From Amyelois transitella (Eukaryota > Arthropoda > Insecta > Lepidoptera > Pyralidae), in assembly GCF_032362555.1 (NCBI RefSeq), contig NC_083506.1, positions 1,597,501 to 1,661,500 of the forward strand: a stretch of 64,000 nucleotides of DNA, given 5' to 3'. The stretch's first letter is position 1. Each line of letters starts with the position of its first letter. The notes beneath the pieces are model-generated. The model ran no database searches. It saw only the letters and a program-made list of their open reading frames with translations, and was not told the origin of the DNA. The position numbers were made by a program, and so were the translations under genes. Below are positions 12,017 through 22,600 of this stretch, one piece after another.

Positions 12017-12799
12017 AACAAACGACAAAATGCTAAGTTATAAAGAATAAAAGCTATAGCATTAAAGTCGAATGTTTATATCGGATGTTTTCATGTTTAC
12101 CCTCACCCAATCAAAACATGTGATACAGTAATTTTTTGATGATAGGTACACAAATGAAACAATGACAAGTTCACAGTTTAGAACCTACATCCTCTACGAA
12201 ATATACTTTTTGTGTTAACAATCAATATTCACGTAGGTACCTAACATTCGGCGAATGATTTTAGAATTGAATAATTAAATTCGATTACCTATCCACTTGC
12301 ACTGAAAAGTTGTTTACCTTGATGTCGGTGATTGTGTACTTCTTTTTTTAAGTAACGATAACGGAATATAGCCGCAGAGCAGAAAATCACAATATCACAA
12401 GACAAGAAGAAATATTTAACTGAAAACTGAAATAAATGAGAATGGAAAAATTCTTTGATTCTTGTTGAACTTGATTTTTACAAAAATGGCGTTTATAAAT
12501 GTTGCCATAGTACAACATGACAAATACTATGGAGCGTTTCTAGTTTCATCCTTTCTTTGTTTCCAAATTTTTCAAGAATGCGTTAACCCTTCGTAAGCTT
12601 TAGGCCGTATCCGGGCATGTACTAGGAATGCTTTGTTCCGGATCCGTCCAAATGCACTCGTCGTAGTTTTTACACAAATATAATATCTAATAACAAGAAA
12701 TAAGGTGTTTTATTATTTGAAATGTATTTCTAACGAATGAAGCCGTCATAGACAACTGTCAAATATGAATTTCATCCGTTCATTTAGCTAACCAAGTCA

Positions 12800-12883
12800 T
12801 TTCAAATTGTGACTTCGTTGTGTTGCAAAGTGACTGAAGAACGTGTGAGAAAACTCGTCTTTTTTGGCTGTAATTACAAACAG
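12800..12883 (+). promoter_or_regulatory. possible non-coding first exon of the transposase gene
   Basis: A strong donor CAG|GTATGT lies at 12883. A good acceptor (TTTATTGACAG) stands at 14243, just before the ATG. I infer a 5'-UTR intron of about 1.36 kb that contains the minisatellite. The exon start is not defined by sequence. Confidence 0.35.
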
Positions 12884-13370
12884 GTATGTAAATGTTTTTA
12901 TTTCGTTATTATATAGTTACTTTCGAAGCAATTACGTGTAAAAGTTTATAGATTTAGTAAAAAAAGAAGGATTTTAGCTTTTTCAAAAGTAGATGGAGTG
13001 TGTTACATATTTCTTTCGTGTTAGTTTATGCATTATATCCAATACCTCTGTAATGGATATAATTGGTTTTAGATAGTAAATTTATTATACTATTGAAATA
13101 CACTAACTTTTTTACAATAAATACATGGATTTTGTAAATATCTTATATTTTTCAAGACTGAGAATCCGTTACACGCACACATACGCACTATGTCCGCCAT
13201 CTTACTTGTGTCGTACACTGTCTGTGTATTGTATCGCGACGCTAATATACAGCATGCTTTCAAAAGCCTCTGTGATTTATTCATTGATTGAAACTAAATC
13301 TACGAAATTTATTTTATTGGTTTTAGTCAAAATGTCGTTTGGTTTTGATGACATGATGTCATGATAGTTG

Positions 13371-14200
13371 GGAGATGGTATACAGGATCTACGCTCCGGT
13401 AACTCGTATCGCGCTGTGTTTTAGCTCGTTAGTTTTGTCTCCGTGAGCACTTTCTGATGAAGTGACATCGAGGGTCTGATGATGCAGTCGGAAGGTGGTA
13501 TACAGGATCTACGCTCCGGTAACTCGTATCGCGCTGTGTTTTAGCTCGTCAGTTTTGTCTCAGTGAGCACTTTCTGATGAAGTGACATCGAGGGTCTGAT
13601 GATGCAGTCGGAAGGTGGTATACAGGATCTATGCTCCGGTAACTCGTATCGCGCTGTGTTTTAGCTCGTTAGTTTTGTCTCCGTGAGCACTTTCTGATGA
13701 AGTGACATCGAGGGTCTGATGATGCAGTCGGAAGGTGGTATACAGGATCTACGCTCCGGTAACTCGTATCGCGCTGTGTTTTAGCTCGTCAGTTTTGTCT
13801 CAGTGAGCACTTTCTGATGAAGTGACATCGAGGGTCTGATGATGCAGTCGGAAGGTGGTATACAGTATACAGGATCTACGCTCCGGTAACTCGTATCGCG
13901 CTGTGTTTTAGCTCGTTAGTTTTGTCTCCGTGAGCACTTTCTGATGAAGTGACATCGAGGGTCTGATGATGCAGTCGGAAGGTGGTATACAGTATACAGG
14001 ATCTATGCTCCGGTAACTCGTATCGCGCTGTGTTTTAGCTCGTTAGTTTTGTCTCCGTGAGCACTTTCTGATGAAGTGACATCGAGGGTCTGATGATGCA
14101 GTCGGAAGGTGGTATACAGGATCTACGCTCCGGTAACTCGTATCGCGCTGTGTTTTAGCTCGTTAGTTTTGTCTCCGTGAGCACTTTCTGATGACATCGA
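13371..14200 (+). repeat. minisatellite, 7 units of about 120 bp
   Basis: Seven head-to-tail units begin GGTGGTATACAGGATCTA, with starts near 13375, 13495, 13615, 13735, 13855, 13985 and 14115. The first four are exactly 120 bp apart. Two later units gain a 10-bp TATACAGTAT-type insertion. Units differ at few sites; GTTAGT/CTCCG and GTCAGT/CTCAG variants alternate in units 1-4, forming a 240-bp dimer pattern. The last unit is cut short. The array probably sits in the 5'-UTR intron of the transposase gene. Confidence 0.95.
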
Positions 14201-14249
14201 TGTCTGGTTTGAATACATGCTAATAATTTTATTTTATTGACAGATTAAA

Positions 14250-16937
14250 ATGGAACCCCAAACCCCAAGTACTTCCAGAAGCATGTTTGTCGGCTTGGAG
14301 GTGACTAGAACTCCTCAGGGATCCCTTATTCGGGGCAGAGATGTAGTCTTGGAGACATCTGGATCAGGGAGGATTAGAGTATGTTATTTTCCAGTTTTGT
14401 TAACTTTCCCTTTTACTTTAAAAACAAAAACTGATTATTTCGTATATTTTATTACAGCCTTGGCGGCCCCAAAATTTATCTGTGGAAGGCGAAGCCATAG
14501 AGATCGTGGATGAGTTGGTCCATGGCGGCGAAAAAGTAGCTGCTGTAAGAATGGTTTTCTTTTTTTTGATAACTTTAGTAGATGTTCAACTTTTTTTTAA
14601 CTACCAAGATAATAATATGTCGAGATGTATACTAACTTATTGCTCACTTATTGATGTCTATTGTAAGGATTATCGAAACAAAATATTACCTATTATCACA
14701 ACATGCAATGTTATTTACAAAATAATTATTTTTTAGGTACCAGAGGAACGTACGAAAGGTCAGCCGCGTAATCTTTTTGGCCGAGAACCTGTAAGTTTCA
14801 TTTTCATAACACTCTTTGAAAGTATAAATTACTTGCATTGAGAAAGGGATTTTTATTTATTGCCGCTCTCATCGTGCACCGGACTATCTGATAGAAATCT
14901 AGTCCATCCAGTAACTAAGGTAATGTAACTAAGGGTGTTTGGTTTGTGCTTCAATAACACAATTCTGCTAAAATTGGCAATGCGGTATGAATGTATTGTA
15001 ACTTCATTGATATAAAGGTGTTTGGTGTATGCTCAATAACGTAATTCAGCGAAATTGGCAATATGGCATGAATATATTGAAAGTTAATTGAATAAAAATG
15101 AACAGGAATCTCTATTCCTGTTCATCGTTGGGATACACTAATTATTCCTTTTTATAAAAATATTGTGGTTGGCATCTCTAACAATACCCGCTTTTGTTAT
15201 GTTTGTGTGTATGCTTGCATGTGGTTTAGGGTTTGGTTTTTTTAATAGGATGAAGACATACTGGATCCTGAGCTGGCTGAAGAATTAGCCATCGACTCTG
15301 GAAGTGATGAGGATGCCGAGGAAGAATTGACTCTCGATCAGTTACAGCAGATGTTGGAATCAGATGACGATTTTATTGAAGATGAAGTTAGTGAGGAGCC
15401 ATTGACTTGGTCATCTGATTTTAACGAATTTAGAGGGGTCAGGGAGGACTTCAACGAAGAAGCTGGTCCTAAAATTGAGGGAACAAGTCCTTTAGGCTTG
15501 TTTACTCAAATTTGGGACCAGCCTCTGATGGATTCTATTGTCCACGAAACGAATCATTACGCTTGGGAAACAATAACCGGTTTCTTTGAAACCGGAGACT
15601 CCATGCCAAGTAAATCTCGCATGAACGACTGGGTGGAAACTTCGGTTTCCGAACTATATAGGCTTATAGGTGTGATGATATTTATGTCAATATGTGTAAG
15701 AAGTAGGTTAGAGGAATATTGGATGACGGGTGTGATGGGTATGCCGGAGTTTCGAAAACTGATGTCAAGGGATCATTACGTAATGCTCTTAAAATTTTTG
15801 CACTTTACTGATAACAACAACATACATGTACAGGGGCGTGATAAGAAAATAGCTAAAATAAAACCTATTATAGATTATTTAAATAAAAAATTCCAGTCCA
15901 TTTACGTGCCTCACAGAGAAGTATCGATAGACGAATCGTTGCTGCTTTGGAAGGGTCATTTAAGCTGGAAACAATGCATTCGTTCCAAAGCAGCTCGATT
16001 CGGTATCAAAAGTTATGAACTCTGTGAGGCCGTAACTGGATACGTAGTAAATTTAATTTTGTATGCCGGCAAAGGCACGACAACTGCAGAAACGGTTTAC
16101 GGGTTTACTACATCCACTGCCAAAATAGTCCTTGAGCTTTTCAAGAACTATTTAGGCAAGGGATATACCCTGTTCATGGACAATTTTTATAATTCTGTTC
16201 CTCTGACCCAATTTCTAAAAAAACATAAAACTGACGTAGTCGGTACTCTGAACCGTCGCCGAAAAGACACGCCCGTAGAAATCCAAAATTTGCAGGATAA
16301 AAGGATGGCTAGGGGTAGTGTGGTAAGTAGACACTGTGGTGATGTATCCGTCATAGCATGGAAAGATGTGAAGCTTGTCACCACTGTATCTACTTACCAC
16401 AAAACAGATATGGCTCCAGGGCACAGGGCTGGCCAACCCTGCTCCAAACCAGTCGTGGTCCATGAATATAATAAATACATGGGAGGCGTCGATCTCAAAG
16501 ATCAAAAGCTAAGCATGTATTTATTAGAAAGAAAGAGGGGAATCAAATGGTATATTAAAGTTTTTAGACGTCTTTTAAATATATCTATTTTAAATGCATA
16601 TATTATATATTGTGCTAACATTGGCCAGCATAAAAAAATGACTCACCGCCAATTTCGTTTCAAGCTTGCTGAAGAGCTCTGCTTAGAATTCGGACAAAAC
16701 GTCTCCTCACGTTCGCGCCAGGTCCCCATCCCCACCTGTAGCAGGCTGAACAGGGATTTTAATCATTTCCCTGTTCATAATGAGGTGACCGAGGAGCGAA
16801 CCAAAAAACAAGATAAATTTAAGAGGGGACGTTGTGTTAGATGCAGGCAAAAATGTAACATCGCGTGCAGTCATTGCACGGTGTATATTTGTGTTGGCCA
16901 ATGTTGGCTTGAGTATCATACTTTAGAAAATCTATAG
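14250..16937 (+). CDS. piggyBac-type transposase, intron-containing, 652 aa
   Basis: A transposase of the piggyBac (PGBD) superfamily, which cuts and pastes at TTAA sites. Exons 14250-14378, 14458-14544, 14737-14790 and 15249-16937 join in phase 0 to 1959 nt, 652 residues plus stop, with no break. The acidic N terminus is typical. The DDD catalytic triad is intact: D318 (SIDESLL), D401 (LFMDNFY) and D505 (MGGVDLKDQ). Spacing is 83 and 104, close to 78 and 101 in the founding member. The C terminus has the cysteine-rich domain (CVRCRQKCN, then CSHC and C-x-H) used for end binding. Three introns are unusual for a piggyBac transposase and raise the question of domestication. The flanking inverted repeats and TTAA sites instead suggest a whole, possibly active element. 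Confidence 0.93.
14930..15095 (+). repeat. diverged local tandem duplication, about 80 bp x 2
   Basis: GGTGTTTGGTTTGTGCTTCA...GAAATTGGCAAT-like blocks occur twice (about 14935-15010 and 15017-15095) in intron 3 of the transposase gene. Confidence 0.6.
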
Positions 16938-17027
16938 TTTGTAAATTACTTCTGTAGTTACATATATATAAAATATATAATTAAATATTATCTATTTATT
17001 TATATTAGTTATATATTTATATAAAAT

Positions 17028-17310
17028 GTGTGATGTAGTAGTCAACACACCAGACTGCTACTTCCAGGTCTCGGGTTCGATCCCCAGTCAGGTCAAGTTG
17101 GTAAATTATCTTTTTCATATTGACTTCTGATCTTGGGTGTTTATCTATTTATGTATACATTATTTTATTTTTAAATATTAATATTAGGATTATTGTTTAA
17201 AAATACTTTTTTCTCTTTGATCCCTTCTTTCTTAGGACTGCACTGGTTTGGTCTACGGGTTATAAGATACATAGAATGAATATACAAATAAAATAAAAAA
17301 AAAAAAAATT
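17028..17310 (+). mobile_element. tRNA-derived SINE with A-rich tail
   Basis: Contains a near-perfect Pol III box B, GGGTTCGATCCCC, about 50 bp into the element and ends in an (AAATA)/poly-A run. The upstream part resembles a degenerate tRNA with a weak box A. It lies 90 bp downstream of the transposase stop. A second box B-like stretch of the same kind occurs near 33170-33200. Confidence 0.55.
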
Positions 17311-18282
17311 CAAAGCCCTTCAGGCGAGTAGGCGACCAATACTGTTGAAAAGAGTTTCTTTCGGCGTTTCTTCTCTTGCAGTGGTCGGTTACGAAGCGCT
17401 AGTAGTCTTTAGCTTTGAAAGAATTAATAATTTTAAATTTGAGTTTTGAATACATATCTATTTAATTTATCTAAATCGATAATTTTTACATGTAATTTGA
17501 CGTAAAAAAGTGCCTACAAAGGCCTATTTTCTGAATAAACGTTTGAGTTTGGTTACAGTCGGCTTGAGCTCGATCGAACGCATGCGTGTTTTGAGTCCAA
17601 ACATGCTTTGTTTAAAATTTAAGTTGACGTCATTTAGAGACACTGCTGCAGTGCAGTTTGGTGCCTATTCTTCTGTTATCCTATTCTTCACTTGCGCTTC
17701 TGAATTTGTGTAAACTTTTTTGCATATGAATATTCTGCAGACTGTTTAAATAACACCCTTTTAAAACGTTGTTGTTATCAGTAAAGTGAAATGATGGGAA
17801 TCTAAAATTTCGATTCCTACGCAAAATTTTTTTGTTTAATTTGAATTCATAATTCATTAAAAATAAGTATTTTTTTTTACAAAACAACCGACTTCAACAC
17901 TATTCCCTATCTCAAAAATTACTGAACCGATTTTGATGAAAGTATTTTTTTTCAATAAGTCTTTATATATTACATAGTTCTTATCATTATAGATTTATTG
18001 AAAAAAAAAACTTATCAAAAACAGTTCAGTAATTATTTTTACAAAATTGTAATTTTATTTTTATTTTTTCATTGGTAAAAATAATTCCTAGTATGTACTA
18101 TGAATCATTGGTAAAAATAATTACTAGTATGTACTATGAATTGAATAGGTTTAGAGTAGTGGAAACCAATAAACATTGTACATTTTTGTATTCCAATAAA
18201 AGAAACATTTTAATCAACATTTTATTTTTATTTTTACAAGACACTCTTTTCCAAATTACTAACGTGCACAACTAAAAACAAA

Positions 18283-18409
18283 CATCCTGTAGATATGCCC
18301 AGATCCGACCTAAAGCAGTTAGACAAACATTGACAGTGGACGGATACGGCCATCAGCAGTTAGGCGTTAACCACATGCCGCCATTTTGTCCAGATACGGC
18401 CATCAGCAG
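18283..18409. repeat. right-hand subterminal inverted and iterated repeats
   Basis: 18283-18316 is inverted relative to 12597-12630. ATACGGCCATCAGCAG occurs at 18344-18359 and 18394-18409, exactly 50 bp apart, and its inverted core GGCCGTATCCG is on the left side at 12603. TTAA stands between the two iterons at 18367. Confidence 0.6.
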
Positions 18410-19516
18410 ACAAGCAAGGCAAACAAGTCACGCACACAGACATACATTTTTCTAGTTTTTGGCTATGGTTTTTCGCTCATTTTCTCTAGGCAAGCTATAT
18501 ATGTCTGATATAAAAACGAAACTACAATTTTTCGTGTTTGCCACACTGCCCTTACAGTTGAGCAAAGACAAATGTAAGTGAATGAACGAGCCAATTGAAA
18601 AAATGATAGTTTTCTAGGTAAGTTTTCAGTTTTTAGTAGAAATATACTATTTTAAGACATTTAGATACATTTTACTTGTTGTTTTGTGAAGCCAAATACA
18701 TTATTTACGATTACAATGCCTCAAATAAATCTACATTTCAATATTTTCATGGTAATAGAAGTATAAAGTTTGCGTTGTAGAAGTTGCAAAATGGCGAAAT
18801 CGTGATTCTTACTGGATTATTTGTGAAGACGATTTTAGAGAATTTTACTTGGGACATAATAACTTTTTGGCACCATTAAATTCCTCAATTATTGGACTTT
18901 GTGGAATAGTAAACAAAAACAGAATATATGAAAGATGTAAATTGCAAAATCAGTAAAATATTTACAATGGATAATTTTTCGGTAAGTTTTGAATTCAGTG
19001 ACCTAAATATAATAAACGCAAGTGTTTTTTCGCATCAAAATTTATTGCATATGATTCTTCATTTATATATCTTTAAAAAAAAATAAATTTTTGGGTAGGT
19101 CCCAAATAATTATATACAGATATACAACAAAATCTAAGACACTGCGCGCCCGTCCGCCGCGGCGCTTGAACGCCGCAGACGAGGTGCGCAGTTTGCGTAT
19201 AGCCGCCGCAGCTGAAGGGTTAATTTTTCATGCTAATAATTAACTTGCAATACTGTATGGGTAAGTATAATGGGTAGATATGTTCGGGTGCAATTTTTGA
19301 ACTCAATTTTGATTTGTAGTATGAAGATTGAGCAGATTTATTTAAGGGGTAACCCTACTAGAAAAGTCAATGTGAAGCAAGCAAGACTCAAAATTCAAAA
19401 TTCAATGTCAAAAAAACAATGTCATGTCAGACAGCTGTCAATCAAATCCAATCCATGTCACATTTGGAAATAAGTTTTCTCCGTTGCCCTTGTTTTGTTT
19501 GTTGTTTCTTAACGTT

Positions 19517-19524
19517 TTTCGCGC
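19517..19524 (+). promoter_or_regulatory. E2F-like site upstream of SMC6
   Basis: TTTCGCGC fits the E2F/DP consensus TTTSGCGC exactly and lies 95 bp upstream of the SMC6 ATG. The placement suggests S-phase control; function is inferred. Confidence 0.45.
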
Positions 19525-19618
19525 GAATTTTATCTGACCAGCGGTATTTTGTGGTTTTGATTTTATTCAACGCAACGCAAATTGTTTGCTAATAACATAT
19601 TTGATTAATGTACAAAAA

Positions 19619-22600
19619 ATGGATGAAGAAGAGATCATAGAGGAAGATAAAGATGGTTCGATTCACAGTATTCACGTCCGCAATTTCTTCTGCCACGATA
19701 ACTTAGAGATCAACTTGAATAGGAATGTAAATTTTATAATAGGACGCAACGGTAGTGGTAAAAGTGCTATATTGACGGCGCTAGTCGTTGGATTAGGGGG
19801 CAGGGCCTCCGCCACCAACAGAGGAAACAACTTGCATTGTAAGTACAATTGATCTCACTCAGGGCTTTCTATATGCTTTTAAAAAAGCAAAGCATTTGGC
19901 CCCATTTAATAGTAGTAACTCAAGAAATACATTTTACTTTTATCTTTTCAGCTTTCATTAAAAAAGGTGCTAATTCAGCAACAGTTGAGATAAAAATAAA
20001 AAATAATAGTCCCAGGGCCTATAAGCACAATGAGTATGGAGACTACATCACTATAGTGAGAACTATAAATGCCTCTGGTGGAGGTGGTTACAAAGTTAAA
20101 TCTGCTTCAGGTACCTATCATTTTTCATTATTATTTCTAACAATTTTTTAATGCAAACATAAGTCAAATTAAGGAAGAGCAAGTCTGTCTATCTTTGCTT
20201 AATATGAAGCCAAAATATTACAGGGCAAATAAAAAAGGGCAAATATTTCAAAGATAAAAGATAAGATAAAAATATTTATGTCACTGCAATACATCCACAC
20301 ATATACAATTGCATACTTAAATGGTAATTTTCAGCATAAGTAGTATTACAGGATTTCGAAAAAACATTGTTTAACATCAATGACTTCGTCACTAGGCAAG
20401 CCTGTGTCGAGGAAATCAAAATTAACAATAATTAAGAGCTACAAACAGTAAAGTTAAGTAAATACTTACAGGAGAAATAGTATCAACAAAGTTTGAGGAA
20501 GTCAATTCAATAATACTTGCCCATGACATACAAGTAGACAATCCAATATCAGTGCTGAATCAGGATGACGCCAGGAGTTTCCATGCATCTGATGCCAAGA
20601 AGAAGTACTCCTTGTTCAGAAAGGCTACAAACTTGGACCAAACCGAAACTAATTATATGTGGGCATTAGAAAACTGTAACAAGGCTCACAATATTTGGAA
20701 CAGAAAAAATGAGGTAAGATCACAGAAAATCTTTCAAAAGCTTATGTTTCTATTTTATTGTTAACTTTCATTCATAAATACATAATATTTATATGATTAT
20801 GTCTATACCCCAAGCCAAAAGCGGGTGACTTATTTATGAAATTGAGGTTCAAATAGATTTTTTTTTTGTTTTTTAGGCCTGTCAAGAACTAGAGAAGGAA
20901 TACAAAAAATGGCGATTGAGTTATGAGCAGTTACAATCAAGAGATGAGATTGAAGCAAAGAAGCAGGCATTACAGAATGAGTATTATTGGAGCGAGATAG
21001 CCGACTACGAACGAGAAGCAGAGCAAGTGCAGGCTCAGTATGACAAGCAGAAGCTCAAGATTGAAAAGCTTACAGAGAAGCTAGCTAAAATGGCTGACAA
21101 TTTTGGGAACAATAAGGGCTTGATTGAGTAAGTGCTTTAATTTGATAAAAAACAAAACAATTTTTCAACATGCCACATCTACATTTGAACCAGAACAATT
21201 TTGTCACAAACTTTGAAAATGTAATTGATTAACCCTAACAGGACCTTGAAGTCACAATTGGACGAGAAAAACCTCGAGAAGGCTGCCTTGGAACAAGAGC
21301 TCCGTGACTTGGAAGCTGAAGTACGGGACACACAGACAGCTCACCGTTCTGCGCGGGCGCAGGTCACCAAGCAGGGTGACCTGCTGGCCAGGGAGACCAG
21401 AAAAGTCAATGATCTTGAGCGGGAGATACACAATATTGAGTGAGTTTGAATTTATTTGAATCTCGGTTTCATCATTAAGCCATCAGATGAACGCCTATTT
21501 TGCAAGTCATTTAGACGTAATTATATGTATGTATTATAGTTGCCATGAATCCAGAAATCTGTGCAGTGAACAAAAAATATGTGAGTTAAGGTGGACCAAA
21601 GGAGTGGGAAGCGCTTCATTTATTAACGCGTGGTGAGTGCGCCCACGCAGCGGCACACTCTCTTGTTATTGTTTATTCTGTAAGAGAAACTTATGTTTCT
21701 TGTGCAGTGTGTCCTCTGGCACTTTAAAATAGTACCACTCAATATTTTACCCATGAATGTCGTATGCGACTAAGTGCGCTCTGTATCTGTCTGTTTACGT
21801 GGTTTGTGTTTACTTTTGAATGTTTGTGATGTGATCCCCACCAGCTCCGGCGACGCGGCGTCGCGGCGCGCGGAGCTGGAGCGGCGCGCGCGGGCGGCGG
21901 CGGCGGCGGGCGAGGCGGCGCGCGCGCGCTACGGCACGGCGCAGCACGGCGCGGCGCAGGCGCGCGCCGCCGCCGCCCGCGCGCGCGCGCTCGCCGACGA
22001 CGCCGAGCTGCGCGCGCGTAGCCAGCGCGGGGAACTGCGTACGTATATTGTACCATACTACAAATATACTTGCGCCATTATTTTACACATTTTTTAAAAA
22101 ACCGCAGCAGTTACGCCTCAAAATAACTATTTTTAAATTCACGAATCAATAATTTCTATTATATCTCATCCTTCCGTGGTTAGCTCAACCGCTAACATTT
22201 GTTACAACTATCAACAGAGAAACTGAAGCGTCTTCTCCAAGATTTGGAGTCCCAGAGCAATGATTCCCTAGCGGTGTACGGTAGCAAGATGGTGGAATTA
22301 TGTGACCGTGTACGAAAAGCTGTTGCCAGAAATCAGTTCAGCGCACCACCGAAAGGACCTATTGGTAAGTTATTACAAAGACTTCTTAGTAGCACTGTTA
22401 GCGACGGCCACGCTGTTGACTTTGTATAGAGTCATAAATTTTGTATTTTGTCAATGTGAAAAAAGGATATGACAGAGCCTTAGGAAAACAATTGACGATA
22501 TGTTTTTGCACCGACATTGTATCATTACATGAGTTTTTTCTGAAATATAACTTATTAAGAATCAAGCCATCGTTACATCATTTCTTCAACCATTCTTCGG

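Larger units (their letters stand above)
10365..12586. other. endosulfine 5' region carrying a transposon
   Basis: Contains the acceptor of the inferred 5'-UTR intron, the foldback transposon at 10445-11865, a weak family B remnant, and a possible non-coding first exon and promoter of endosulfine near 12320-12580. No other coding sequence was seen. Confidence 0.4.
12587..18366 (+). mobile_element. candidate piggyBac-like element enclosing the transposase gene
   Basis: TTAA (12583-12586) is followed by CCCTTCG, the start expected of a piggyBac end. Inverted repeats flank the transposase: 12597-12630 matches the reverse complement of 18283-18316 at 25 of 34 ungapped positions, and GGCCGTATCCG (12603) recurs inverted at 18341-18351. 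A 16-bp iteron ATACGGCCATCAGCAG lies at 18344 and 18394. The right end is unsettled. One candidate is TTAA at 18367. The other is GAAGGG|TTAA at 19217-19223, which mirrors the left end over ten bases. Ordinary piggyBac elements are about 2.5 kb, so this would be large. Confidence 0.45.
16938..19618. other. intergenic: transposase 3' side to SMC6 promoter
   Basis: Contains a tRNA-derived SINE, a family D-like tail near 17490-17550, the right-hand inverted repeats of the piggyBac candidate, a GC-rich 75-bp patch at about 19139-19216 ending GAAGGGTTAA, and the SMC6 upstream region with an E2F-like site. No convincing ORF was seen. Confidence 0.5.

Noticed and set aside
13371-14200. Regular repeats considered as a CRISPR-like array
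   Set aside because: Units are contiguous with no variable spacers and the genome is eukaryotic; it is a minisatellite.
16187-16505. Minus-strand ORFs opposite the transposase
   Set aside because: Antisense shadows of the intact plus-strand coding exon.
17028-17100. Considered as a tRNA gene because of a perfect box B
   Set aside because: No foldable cloverleaf and a weak box A; an A-rich tail follows, so a tRNA-derived SINE fits better.
21739-22056. Minus-strand arginine/proline-rich ORF opposite SMC6 exon 6
   Set aside because: Stop-free only because the exon is nearly pure G and C; no splice or family support.
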